This document shows, piece by piece, positions 24,942-32,714 of a stretch of DNA of 64,000 nt. The first letter of the stretch is position 1, and each line of letters begins with the position of its first letter. A program made the position numbers and the translations under genes. The stretch comes from Devosia sp. SL43 (GTDB lineage Bacteria; Pseudomonadota; Alphaproteobacteria; Rhizobiales; Devosiaceae): contig NZ_CP063401.1 of NCBI RefSeq assembly GCF_021729885.1, positions 2,844,501 through 2,908,500 on the forward strand, given 5' to 3'. Below the pieces are notes generated by a model. That model had not been told where the DNA came from and did no database searches. It saw nothing but the letters and a program-made list of their open reading frames with translations.

Positions 24942-26288
24942 ATGACCGAGCCAGACGCAAACCACACGCCCCTTGCCAGCCACGGCGCCGATCCGCTGAC
25001 CGGCCGTATGGTCACGCCAGGCGACCGATCGATCGCGCACCGGGTGCTGTGCGTGGCAGCGCTTACAGTCGGGCGCACCAGCCTCGAAGGGGTGCCTGAA
25101 AGCGCCGATATCCGGGCCACCGTAGCGGCCCTGCGGCAGCTCGGCGTGCGCATCGAGGGCCAGGACGGCACCTGGCAGGTGCACGGGCTGGGCGTCGGCG
25201 GCCTGCTCGAACCGCGCGGTCCCATGGACTTCGGCAACTGGGGCGCGGCCGTGCCGCTCGTGCTGGGTCTGGCGGCGCCCTATGATTTCACCAGCCGGCT
25301 GATCGGGGGACCGACCCTGATGCAGCAGCCGATGCATGGCCTGCTCGAAGCGCTCGGCGCGACCGGTGCGCGCGAAGTTGATGCGCGCGACGGCCGGCTG
25401 CCGCTGACCTTCCGCGGGTCGAGCCTGCCGCTGCCGGTTCGGCAGACGGCGGCCAGCGAGGCGATCAAGTCGGCACTGCTGCTGGCGGGCCTGCAGATAT
25501 CGGGAACCAGCACGATCCGCGAAAGCGTGGCCACGCGCGACCATACCGAAAAGCTGCTGGCGAGCTTTGGCGCCGCCATCACGGTGACACCAGACGAAAC
25601 CGGCGGCGTGACCATCACCCTGGCTGGCCGCAGCCCCCTGACGCCGCCCCGGCGGCTGGTCGTGCCTGGCGATCCGTCTGCAGCAGCCTATGGTGTCGTC
25701 GCGGCACTGGTCACACCGGGATCGGACCTTGTGGTCGAGAACGTTCTGGCCAATCCTTTGCGATCCGGGCTTGTCGATACGCTGCTCGAAATGGGCGGTG
25801 ACATCCAGTTCCTCAACCAGCGTGAAATGGGCGGCGAACATGTGGCGGACCTGCGGGTGCGTTCGTCACGGATGAAGGGCGTGCGCATCGACGCGGCCCA
25901 TGCTGCCGCCATGATCGACGATATTGCCGTTCTGGCCGTCGCCGCCGCCTTTGCCGTCGGCGAGACGCGGATCGAGGGTTTGGCCAGTCTGCGGCAGGGC
26001 GAGAGCGACCGCCTGGCGACCATCGCAGCCGGGCTTGCCTCCAACAAGGTCAGCGTTACCGAGGGCGAGGACAGCCTCGTCATATCAGGCAATGGCAAGG
26101 TCGATGGTGGAGGAACGGTCGTGACGCGCGGCGATGCCGCGGTGGCCATGGCATTTCTGGTGCTGGGGCTGGCCAGCCGGCACAAGGTGACGGTAGACGA
26201 TGCCGGGGCGATCGAAACGGTCTATCCGGATTTCGTGGCGGCGATGACCGCAGCGGGCGGGCGCTTCCCGCCGATGAAGGGACGCTGA
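24942..26288 (+). CDS. EPSP synthase (AroA)-like protein lacking key catalytic residues
   Basis: A 448-residue protein that aligns end to end with class II EPSP synthases (TRDHTEKLL, VPGDPSAAAYG, VADLRVRSS, AAAMIDDIAVLAVAAAFA). It sits exactly where aroA lies in Rhizobiales, directly before cmk and rpsA. But most substrate-binding residues are changed. The PGDKS lysine is Arg29. GNAxTxxR reads GNWGAAVP. The RPM arginine is Gln129. SAQ reads SEA. The VKESDR lysine is Gly353. DHR reads DAA (398-400). Conserved folding residues remain, so the frame is selected. It is probably a pseudoenzyme or has a new function; a normal aroA would be expected elsewhere. Confidence 0.85.
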   Translation: MTEPDANHTPLASHGADPLTGRMVTPGDRSIAHRVLCVAALTVGRTSLEGVPESADIRATVAALRQLGVRIEGQDGTWQVHGLGVGGLLEPRGPMDFGNWGAAVPLVLGLAAPYDFTSRLIGGPTLMQQPMHGLLEALGATGAREVDARDGRLPLTFRGSSLPLPVRQTAASEAIKSALLLAGLQISGTSTIRESVATRDHTEKLLASFGAAITVTPDETGGVTITLAGRSPLTPPRRLVVPGDPSAAAYGVVAALVTPGSDLVVENVLANPLRSGLVDTLLEMGGDIQFLNQREMGGEHVADLRVRSSRMKGVRIDAAHAAAMIDDIAVLAVAAAFAVGETRIEGLASLRQGESDRLATIAAGLASNKVSVTEGEDSLVISGNGKVDGGGTVVTRGDAAVAMAFLVLGLASRHKVTVDDAGAIETVYPDFVAAMTAAGGRFPPMKGR

Positions 26289-26289
26289 C

Positions 26290-26931
26290 ATGATCATTGC
26301 CGTGGATGGACCTGCCGCGTCGGGCAAGGGTACGCTGGCCTCGGGCCTCGCCCGTCACTACAACTTGCCCTATCTCGATACCGGACTGCTCTATCGAGCC
26401 GTCGGGCGCGCCGTCGAGCAATATGAAAACGACCCCGAATTCGAGCAGCGCGCCATCGCGGCGGCGCAGACGCTCGATGAAAACGACATCGAGCCGGAAT
26501 TCCTGTTGTCGAGCAAGATCGGCAACCTCGCCAGCAAGGTGGCCGTGATCGGCGCGGTGCGCCATGCTCTGTTCGACTACCAGCGCGAATTCGCCGGCCA
26601 GGACGGTGGCGCCGTGCTCGACGGCCGCGATATTGGCACCGTCATCGCGCCCGAGGCTGATGTAAAGCTCTTCATCCAGGCCGACAGCAAGGCCCGCATG
26701 GAACGCCGCGCCCGCCAACTCGAAGCGCGCGGTCAGGTGGTTGATCGCTACGCCCTCTATCACCAGATTGAAGAACGGGACGCCCGTGACATGGCCAATC
26801 CCCATGGCGGTTTCTATAAAGCCGATGACGCGCACTTGCTCGACACCACGCTTCTCGATATAGAGGCCGCACTCCGCGCAGCCGTCGCGATCGTCGATCG
26901 GACCATGGCGCTCAAGGCAGGGGCTGAATAA
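26290..26931 (+). CDS. cmk: Cytidylate kinase
   Basis: A 213-residue P-loop kinase: IIAVDGPAASGKGTLASGLA at the N-terminus, LDTGLLYRAVG near residue 31, the CMP-binding DGRDIGTVIAPEADVKLFI near 113, and RMERRARQL plus DARD in the lid. It phosphorylates CMP and dCMP. It starts 1 base after the AroA-like stop, so the two are co-translated. The order AroA-like, cmk, rpsA is conserved in alphaproteobacteria. Confidence 0.93.
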   Translation: MIIAVDGPAASGKGTLASGLARHYNLPYLDTGLLYRAVGRAVEQYENDPEFEQRAIAAAQTLDENDIEPEFLLSSKIGNLASKVAVIGAVRHALFDYQREFAGQDGGAVLDGRDIGTVIAPEADVKLFIQADSKARMERRARQLEARGQVVDRYALYHQIEERDARDMANPHGGFYKADDAHLLDTTLLDIEAALRAAVAIVDRTMALKAGAE

Positions 26932-27098
26932 GCCTCAAATCCAACCTTGGGTGTTCGTCGTCCCGGTGATCACCCAGCGTCGCTGCCGGGAACAATCTCA
27001 AATCAACGTTCGATCGGGCGCTCGCGCGCCGGCATACTCGTTTTGCGAGATGGCGGGCCCCGGTTTCACCTCAACCACCGGTGCAACGGAGAAGATAT

Positions 27099-28823
27099 TT
27101 GGCACAGCAAACTGTGACGAAAGAAGACTTTGAATCGCTGTTGATGGACTCGTTTGTCGACAACGAGCCGCTAGAGGGTGCCGTCGTCAAGGGCACTGTC
27201 GTTGCGATCGAAAAGGACCTGGCGATCATCGACGTCGGTCTCAAGACCGAGGGTCGTATCGCCCTCAAGGAATTCGGCCAGGCTGGCCGTGACGGCACCA
27301 TCAAGGTTGGCTCGATCGTCGAGGTCTATGTCGACCGCGTCGAAAACGCTGCCGGCGAAGCCGTGCTGTCGCGCGAGAAGGCCCGTCGTGAAGAGAGCTG
27401 GGTCAAGCTCGAAGTCATGTACAACAACAACGAGCGCGTTGAAGGCACCATCTTCAACCAGGTCAAGGGCGGCTTCACGGTCGACCTCGAAGGCGCCATC
27501 GCCTTCCTGCCGCGTTCGCAGGTGGACATCCGTCCGATCCGCGATATCGCGCCGCTCATGAACGTGCTGCAGCCGTTCCAGATTCTGAAGATGGACAAGC
27601 GTCGCGGCAACATCGTTGTCTCGCGTCGCGCTATCCTCGAAGAGTCCCGCGCGGAACAGCGTTCGGAAATCGTCCAGCAGCTCGAAGAGGGCCAGGTTGT
27701 CGACGGCGTGGTCAAGAACATCACCGATTACGGTGCGTTCGTTGATCTCGGCGGCATTGACGGCCTGCTGCACGTCACCGACATCGCATGGCGTCGTGTG
27801 AACCACCCATCCGAAGTGCTGACGATCGGCGAGACCATCAAGGTCCAGATCGTGCGCATCAACCACGAGAGCCACCGTATCTCGCTGGGCATGAAGCAGC
27901 TTCAGGCTGATCCATGGGATGGCATCGAAGCCAAGTATCCGATTGAAGCCAAGTTCACCGGCCGCGTCACCAACATCACCGACTACGGTGCTTTTGTTGA
28001 ACTCGAGCCCGGCATCGAAGGCCTGATCCACGTCTCCGAAATGAGCTGGACCAAGAAGAACGTCCATCCCGGCAAGATCGTCTCGACCTCCCAGGAAGTC
28101 GAAGTCGTCGTGCTGGAAGTCGATCCGGACAAGCGCCGTATCTCGCTCGGTCTCAAGCAGACCCTGCAGAACCCATGGGAAAGCTTCGCCGAGAAGTTCC
28201 CCGTTGGTTCGGTCATCGAAGGCGAAGTCAAGAACAAGACCGAGTTCGGCCTGTTCATCGGCCTCGACGGCGATGTGGACGGCATGGTTCACCTCAGCGA
28301 CCTCGACTGGCAGAAGTCGGGCGAAGTGGCCCTTGAAGACTACAACCGCGGTGACATGGTTTCGGCCAAGGTCCTCGATGTTGATGTCGAAAAGGAACGC
28401 ATCTCGCTTGGCATCAAGCAGCTTGCCGCTGGCGAAGGCACCTCTGCCGGCGCTTCGGGCAGCAGCGATGCTGGCGAAGCCGGTGGCATCCGCAAGGGTG
28501 GCGTCGTGACCGGTACGGTCATCGAAGTCAATGATGGGGGCATTGAAGTCCGCATCGCCGACAGCGAACTCACCGCCTTCATCCGTCGTGCTGATCTCAG
28601 CCGCGACCGCAACGACCAGCGCCCGGAGCGTTTCTCCAAGGGCGAAAAGGTCGACGCACGCGTCACCCAGTACGACCGCAAGACCGCGCGTATCCAGCTG
28701 TCGATCAAGGCACTTGAGATCGCCGAAGAAAAGGAAGCCGTGGCTGCCTATGGTTCGTCGGATTCGGGCGCTTCGCTCGGCGACATCCTGGGCGCTGCGC
28801 TCAAGGGCCGCGACGAGAAGTAA
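27099..28823 (+). CDS. rpsA: 30S ribosomal protein S1
   Basis: A protein of about 574 residues with six S1 RNA-binding repeats. Diagnostic segments recur as ITDYGAFVDLGGIDGLLHVTDIAW, TDYGAFVELEPGIEGLIHVSEMSW and EFGLFIGLDGDVDGMVHLSDLDW. S1 docks mRNA on the 30S subunit. The TTG at 27099 is preferred because GGAG lies 7 bases upstream and MAQQTVTKEDFESLL resembles known S1 N-termini; GTG at 27081 or 27114 is possible. A strong terminator follows. The 167-bp leader upstream of it is gene-free and may carry S1 autoregulation, which I cannot demonstrate. Confidence 0.94.
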   Translation: MAQQTVTKEDFESLLMDSFVDNEPLEGAVVKGTVVAIEKDLAIIDVGLKTEGRIALKEFGQAGRDGTIKVGSIVEVYVDRVENAAGEAVLSREKARREESWVKLEVMYNNNERVEGTIFNQVKGGFTVDLEGAIAFLPRSQVDIRPIRDIAPLMNVLQPFQILKMDKRRGNIVVSRRAILEESRAEQRSEIVQQLEEGQVVDGVVKNITDYGAFVDLGGIDGLLHVTDIAWRRVNHPSEVLTIGETIKVQIVRINHESHRISLGMKQLQADPWDGIEAKYPIEAKFTGRVTNITDYGAFVELEPGIEGLIHVSEMSWTKKNVHPGKIVSTSQEVEVVVLEVDPDKRRISLGLKQTLQNPWESFAEKFPVGSVIEGEVKNKTEFGLFIGLDGDVDGMVHLSDLDWQKSGEVALEDYNRGDMVSAKVLDVDVEKERISLGIKQLAAGEGTSAGASGSSDAGEAGGIRKGGVVTGTVIEVNDGGIEVRIADSELTAFIRRADLSRDRNDQRPERFSKGEKVDARVTQYDRKTARIQLSIKALEIAEEKEAVAAYGSSDSGASLGDILGAALKGRDEK

Positions 28824-28843
28824 TTCTGTCGCAGCAATCATCA

Positions 28844-28878
28844 GGCCCGCGCTTCCCAGCGCGGGCCTTTTGCTTTTT
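28844..28878 (+). terminator. Rho-independent terminator of rpsA
   Basis: A perfect 9-bp stem GGCCCGCGC (28844-28852) and GCGCGGGCC (28859-28867) with a TTCCCA loop is followed by TTTTGCTTTTT. It lies 20 bases after the rpsA stop and just before the GNAT gene. Confidence 0.93.
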
Positions 28879-28887
28879 AAGAACAGT

Positions 28888-29391
28888 ATGAGTCACGCGA
28901 TGCACTGGCGGCCCCTGACGACGCTCGACCTGCCGGCAGTGGAAGCCATTGCAGAGCAGGTGCATCCGGCCTTTCCCGAGGACACTGCTGTCTTCGCCGA
29001 GCGGCAGCGGCTCTATCCCGATGGCACGCGCCTGCTCGAGCTCGACGGCATCCCCGCCGGCTACCTGCTCAGCCACCCCTGGCGCTACAAGGCACTACCC
29101 GAACTCAATTCCCTCCTCGGCGCGCTGCCCGACGATGCCGACACCTACTATCTCCACGACCTGGCCATCCTCCCCAAGGCGCGCGGCACCGGCGCCGCCG
29201 CCATGATCGTCGGCGAAATCCTGCGCCATGCCCGCGCCGCCGGCTTCGCCAATATCAGCCTCGTCGCCGTCAACGGCTCTTTGCCCTTCTGGCACAAGCA
29301 TGGCTTCCGCGCCGTCAAGGCGCCGGAACTGGACGCGAAACTGACCAGCTACGAGGCCGCGGCCAAGTTCATGGTCAAGCCGCTTGTGTAG
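28888..29391 (+). CDS. GNAT-family N-acetyltransferase
   Basis: A 167-residue acetyltransferase with the central beta-strand DLAILPKARGTGAAAMIVGEI (acetyl-CoA pyrophosphate loop ARGTGAA near residue 105) and the C-terminal FWHKHGFRAV. It starts 10 bases after the T tract of the rpsA terminator, so it likely has its own weak promoter or is read through. Its stop codon overlaps the first repeat of the putative BrnA operator. Substrate unknown. Confidence 0.8.
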   Translation: MSHAMHWRPLTTLDLPAVEAIAEQVHPAFPEDTAVFAERQRLYPDGTRLLELDGIPAGYLLSHPWRYKALPELNSLLGALPDDADTYYLHDLAILPKARGTGAAAMIVGEILRHARAAGFANISLVAVNGSLPFWHKHGFRAVKAPELDAKLTSYEAAAKFMVKPLV

Positions 29392-29410
29392 TTACAAATT
29401 TGTAGTTACA
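29387..29410. promoter_or_regulatory. Candidate BrnA operator: direct repeat and palindrome
   Basis: TGTAGTTACA occurs twice (29387-29396 and 29401-29410), spaced by 14 bp. The junction forms the perfect palindrome TACAAATTTGTA (29393-29404). The AT-rich site stands out from its GC-rich surroundings and lies 30 bases before the brnT start, where an autoregulating antitoxin would bind. Confidence 0.55.
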
Positions 29411-29439
29411 TTTGCGACAAACGCGGAGGGGGACTGCGC

Positions 29440-29730
29440 GTGGAATTCGAATGGGACGAGAATAAGAAGTTACGCAACCTCGTAAAACATGGCGTCTACT
29501 TTGAGGACGCTGCGACCGTCTTCCGGGATCCACACGAACTGACCCTGCCGGCGAGAACGGTCGACGGGGAAGAGCGTTTCAAGACCATTGGTCACTTTGG
29601 CCCGGCGGCGATTTTGCTGGTGGTGCATACGAGGCGGCAGATTTCTGGCGGAGACCTGATTGTCAGGATCATCTCGGCGCGACCGGCATCAAGGGTAGAA
29701 AGGAAGCTTTATGAACGACGAGAGTCCTAA
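29440..29730 (+). CDS. brnT: BrnT family type II toxin (ribonuclease)
   Basis: A 96-residue protein beginning EFEWDENKKLRNLVKHGVYFEDAATVF, the BrnT signature, with VRIISARPASRVERKLYERR at the end, the segment holding the family's catalytic basic residues. BrnT adopts a RelE-like fold and degrades RNA when free of BrnA. GTG start with GGAGGGGG upstream. The stop lies 20 bases inside the antitoxin gene, the usual overlap. Toxin-first order, as in Brucella BrnTA. Confidence 0.9.
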   Translation: MEFEWDENKKLRNLVKHGVYFEDAATVFRDPHELTLPARTVDGEERFKTIGHFGPAAILLVVHTRRQISGGDLIVRIISARPASRVERKLYERRES

Positions 29731-30043
29731 ATTCGTTCGCTATGTGCCTGGGCCCCTCACTGCCGAGCAGATCGAGCGTATGAACGCCTTGGCCGATCGG
29801 CCCGACAGCGAGATCGACTTCTCCGACATCCCCGAGCTTGATGACGAGTTCTTCAAGAACGCCAAGCAGGGCATGATGTATCGGCTGATGAAGAAGCAGA
29901 CCACGCTTCGCCTCGACGCCGATATCCTCGACTGGTTCAAGCGTCACGCCAAGAACGGCAAGGGCTACCAGACCGACATCAACAAAGCCCTGCGCGCCTA
30001 TGTGGTCGCCCAGGAGAAGCGCGCAGCCAAGAAGGCCGGCTAG
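29711..30043 (+). CDS. brnA: BrnA family antitoxin
   Basis: A 110-residue antitoxin with an acidic N-terminal half (SEIDFSDIPELDDEFF) and a C-terminal ribbon-helix-helix-type domain (KKQTTLRLDADILDWFKRHAKNGKGYQTDINKALRAYV), the BrnA layout. It neutralises BrnT and represses the shared promoter. The C-terminal lysine-rich tail is usual. The pair overlaps by 20 bases and lies between a GNAT gene and sppA, inside an otherwise conserved housekeeping block. Confidence 0.9.
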   Translation: MNDESPKFVRYVPGPLTAEQIERMNALADRPDSEIDFSDIPELDDEFFKNAKQGMMYRLMKKQTTLRLDADILDWFKRHAKNGKGYQTDINKALRAYVVAQEKRAAKKAG

Positions 30044-30106
30044 ACGCGGCTTGCCAAAACCGGCAACAGCGGGTCTAGCTGCGCTCACCTGAATGCCGAG
30101 GCCGTC

Positions 30107-31051
30107 ATGACCGACCAGCGCACGTCCGACTCCCACGCCACCATCGCCGCCTATTCTTACCGCAAGTCGCGCGGGCTCTGGCGCCTGCTGGCCTTCATCG
30201 CGCTGGCGATCGCCGTCACTGTGGGCCTGGGTCGCTTTGCGCTGCCCGAGGCGCCCGTTAGCGACCATATTGCCCGGCTGGTCATCGATGGCACCATCGC
30301 CACCGATCCGGCGCGGCTGGCCGAGATCGAGGCTCTGGCCGAAGATGACAGCGTCAAGGCCGTCATCATCGCCATCAATTCACCCGGCGGCACCACGGCT
30401 GGTGGCGAGGAGCTCTACGAGGCCCTCGGCCAGCTGCGCGCCGCCAAGCCTACCGTCGCCGTGATCAAGGAGCTGGGTGCATCGGCGGCCTACATGACAG
30501 CCATTGCCACCGACCGCATCTTTGCCCGGCGCCTCTCCATCGTCGGCTCGATCGGCGTGCTCTATCAGCACGTCAACGCCGGCAAGCTGCTCGAAACCAT
30601 CGGCGTCGACCTCGACAAGGTGGCCTCCGGCCCGCTCAAGGCCGAGCCCGATTTCGACGAGCCGATGGAGGGCGCCCCGCGCGCCTCGATTGCGGCCCTG
30701 GTCGATGACAGCTTCCAGTGGTTCGTCGATATCGTCGCCGAACGGCGCGGCATGGACCGCACGGCCACGCTGGCTTTGGCCGATGGCCGCATCGTAACCG
30801 GCCGCGTCGGCGTCGAAAGCGGCCTGATCGACGAAATCGGCGGTGAGCTCGAGGCCATTGCCTGGCTCGAGGCCGAGCGTGAGGTGGCGCTCGATCTCGA
30901 CGTCAGAACCGTCTGGCCACGTCCGGAACAAGGCTTTGACCTTCTTGGAACCTTCCTCAATGGCCAGGCCCGCGCCGCACTCGGTTTGCTCGATGGCCCC
31001 ATCACGCTTGACGGGCTGGTTTCGCTTTGGCAGGTTGGCTCGGCCTCGTGA
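30107..31051 (+). CDS. sppA: Signal peptide peptidase SppA (short form)
   Basis: A 314-residue membrane serine protease. One N-terminal transmembrane helix (LLAFIALAIAVTVGL, residues 26-43) precedes the ClpP-like domain: AVIIAINSPGGTTAGGEELY, the Ser nucleophile in KELGASAAYMTA near 128, and the general-base Lys in SGPLKAEPDFDEP near 180. It degrades cleaved signal peptides in the membrane. The single-domain length is normal for alphaproteobacteria. It precedes ihfB by 36 bases, as in other Rhizobiales. Confidence 0.9.
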   Translation: MTDQRTSDSHATIAAYSYRKSRGLWRLLAFIALAIAVTVGLGRFALPEAPVSDHIARLVIDGTIATDPARLAEIEALAEDDSVKAVIIAINSPGGTTAGGEELYEALGQLRAAKPTVAVIKELGASAAYMTAIATDRIFARRLSIVGSIGVLYQHVNAGKLLETIGVDLDKVASGPLKAEPDFDEPMEGAPRASIAALVDDSFQWFVDIVAERRGMDRTATLALADGRIVTGRVGVESGLIDEIGGELEAIAWLEAEREVALDLDVRTVWPRPEQGFDLLGTFLNGQARAALGLLDGPITLDGLVSLWQVGSAS

Positions 31052-31087
31052 TCCAATGAGGCGGCGGCCTGCCAACTGGAGCCAGGG

Positions 31088-31369
31088 ATGATCAAGTCGG
31101 AACTCGTCGAGAAGCTCGCGGCGGAAAATCCACATCTGTTCCAGCGCGATATCGAAAATATCGTCAATGCCATCCTCGACGAGATCGGGGATGCGATGGC
31201 CCGGGGTGACCGCGTCGAACTGCGCGGCTTCGGCGCTTTTTCGGTGAAGAACCGCCCGGCCCGCGTGGGACGGAACCCGCGGACAGGCGAGCAGGTTGAT
31301 GTGGGCGAAAAGTATGTTCCCCAGTTCAAGGCCGGCAAGGAAATCCGCGAGCGGCTCAACCGTTCGTAA
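31088..31369 (+). CDS. ihfB: Integration host factor subunit beta
   Basis: A 93-residue HU/IHF-family DNA-bending protein: [17 protein letters not shown] at the start, [32 protein letters not shown] (the DNA-intercalating beta arm, with the RNPRTGE motif) near residues 40-70, and [17 protein letters not shown] at the end. With IhfA it bends DNA at recombination and sigma-54 promoters; rpoN is also in this window. A MITE-like element follows within 24 bases. Confidence 0.93.
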   Translation: MIKSELVEKLAAENPHLFQRDIENIVNAILDEIGDAMARGDRVELRGFGAFSVKNRPARVGRNPRTGEQVDVGEKYVPQFKAGKEIRERLNRS

Positions 31370-31392
31370 CGGGCAAAGCCCAACGGACCAGA

Positions 31393-31529
31393 TTGTGTGG
31401 ACGGTTGGGTCAAGACGAGGCGAAAATGGTGGTTTTCGAGAACCGGAGCGGAGCGTACTGTTGTACGTGAGCACCGGAAGCGCAGGAAACTGGCATTTGC
31501 AGCCCGTCATCACCCAACCGTCCACACAA
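31393..31529. mobile_element. MITE-like element with 18-bp terminal inverted repeats
   Basis: TTGTGTGGACGGTTGGGT (31393-31410) is matched perfectly by its reverse complement at 31512-31529, enclosing 101 bp. The interior is non-coding and contains shorter inverted segments around GCGTAC and GTACGT. No target-site duplication is obvious. It lies in the ihfB-lapA gap, a position otherwise short in related genomes. The size and perfect ends suggest a non-autonomous transposable element or a long RNA hairpin. Confidence 0.6.
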
Positions 31530-31542
31530 GCTAAGGCGACTG

Positions 31543-31902
31543 ATGGTCAATAGAATAGTCGGCTGGCTGGTGCTGGTGCCACTTTCGGTGGCGCTGATCG
31601 TCTTCGCCCTGGCGAACCGCCATTTCGTGGCGGTCAACTTCAATCCCTTCACCGCGGTCGATACCGCGACGACGCCCGGCTACGGCGTTCCCATGTTCGT
31701 GGTGCTCTATGTCGTGCTGCTCGTTGGCGTCTTGCTGGGCGGCATTGCGACGTGGTTCGCCCAGGGTCATCACCGCAAGCGCGAAAAACACTGGCGGCGC
31801 GAGGCCCACCTGCTCAATGGTGAGCTCGAAGGCCTGCGCAAGAGCCAGCGCCCCGCCGGTAGCGGCGTCGGCGAAGTCGACGATATCCTGGAGCTCCGTT
31901 GA
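31543..31902 (+). CDS. LapA-domain inner-membrane protein
   Basis: A 119-residue protein with two transmembrane helices (VLVPLSVALIVFALA near residues 10-25 and VVLYVVLLVGVLLGGIATWF near 53-72) joined by RHFVAVNFNPF, the DUF1049/LapA signature. A basic, helical cytoplasmic tail follows (HHRKREKHWRREAHLLNGELEGL). E. coli LapA works with LapB in lipopolysaccharide assembly control. It sits between ihfB and trpF as in other Rhizobiales and overlaps trpF by 4 bases. Confidence 0.85.
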   Translation: MVNRIVGWLVLVPLSVALIVFALANRHFVAVNFNPFTAVDTATTPGYGVPMFVVLYVVLLVGVLLGGIATWFAQGHHRKREKHWRREAHLLNGELEGLRKSQRPAGSGVGEVDDILELR

Positions 31903-32558
31903 GCGACGCCATGGCCGACCCCCTGATTATCAAGATTTGCGGCATCAAGACCCCTGAACTGCTGGAAACGACCATTGCGGCTGGCGCCGACATGGTGGGC
32001 TTCATGCACTTTTCGCGCTCGCCCCGGCATGTGTCGATCGACCAGCTTGGCGACCTGATCTCGCTGGCCCGCGGCCGTATCGAAACCTGCGTGGTGCTGG
32101 TCAACCCGGATAATTCCTGCGTAGCCGAAGTCGCGGCGCTTGGTCCGGACTGGATCCAGCTGCACGGCCCCGAAACCCCGCATCGCGCCGAGGCCATCAA
32201 GGCCGAGGCCGGCGTCGAAATCATGAAGGCGCTGCCCATCGGCACGGCTGAAGACGTGGCCCATGTCGCCGATTTTCTCGACGTGGTCGACCGCGTGCTG
32301 CTCGATGCCAAGCCGCCCAAGGGCGCCGACCGGCCGGGCGGATTGGGCGATACCTTCGACTGGGCCCTGCTCAAGGCGCTTGACCCGTCTATCCCCTTCA
32401 TGCTTTCCGGTGGCCTGACGCCGCTGACCGTTGCCGACGCCATCAGGACTGTGCGCCCCGCAGGGGTGGACGTATCCTCCGGGGTGGAAAGCGCGCCTGG
32501 CGTCAAGGACAAACGGCTGATCGAGGCATTCATCCGAAACGCCCGCGCCGCCGTATAG
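31899..32558 (+). CDS. trpF: Phosphoribosylanthranilate isomerase
   Basis: A 219-residue TIM barrel of tryptophan synthesis that converts phosphoribosylanthranilate to the enol-carboxyphenylamino form. Motifs: IKICGIKTPE (catalytic Cys), DMVGFMHFSRSPRHVS, WIQLHGPETP, LLDAKPPKG with the catalytic Asp, and VDVSSGVESAPGVKD at the phosphate site. TTG at 31899 has GGAG 5 bases upstream and overlaps the previous stop; ATG at 31911 is the alternative start. Confidence 0.92.
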   Translation: MSDAMADPLIIKICGIKTPELLETTIAAGADMVGFMHFSRSPRHVSIDQLGDLISLARGRIETCVVLVNPDNSCVAEVAALGPDWIQLHGPETPHRAEAIKAEAGVEIMKALPIGTAEDVAHVADFLDVVDRVLLDAKPPKGADRPGGLGDTFDWALLKALDPSIPFMLSGGLTPLTVADAIRTVRPAGVDVSSGVESAPGVKDKRLIEAFIRNARAAV

Positions 32559-32565
32559 TCTTCAT

Positions 32566-32683
32566 TCTCCCTCCCCATGCGGGGAGGGCGGCCCGACCGG
32601 GTCGGGTGCGGCTCGCTCCGTATTCGCTTCGCGTGGCCACCCCACACTTGGCGCTGCGCGCCTTCCCTCCACGATGGAGGGAG
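32566..32683. repeat. GC-rich dispersed palindromic repeat between trpF and trpB
   Basis: It opens with a perfect hairpin CCCTCCCC-ATGC-GGGGAGGG (32569-32588) and ends with a second hairpin CCCTCC-ACGAT-GGAGGG (32665-32681). Between them lies GGCCCGACCGGGTCGGG and a stretch without coding potential. The first hairpin may also slow transcription after trpF. It belongs to the class of GGGGAG-type interspersed palindromes also seen at 35486 and 43961. Confidence 0.65.
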
Positions 32684-32714
32684 GGTGCAGGCACCGAAGC
32701 ATTTTGAGGCACAC

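Noticed and set aside
27171..28841. A 556-codon open frame antisense to rpsA
   Set aside because: It mirrors the S1 gene; its Asp/Phe/Val-rich repeats are the reverse reading of the S1 repeats, and no start signal is present.
32577..32714. Upstream extension of trpB through the repeat
   Set aside because: The added residues come from the GC palindrome; GTG 32715 has a ribosome site and aligns with TrpB N-termini.
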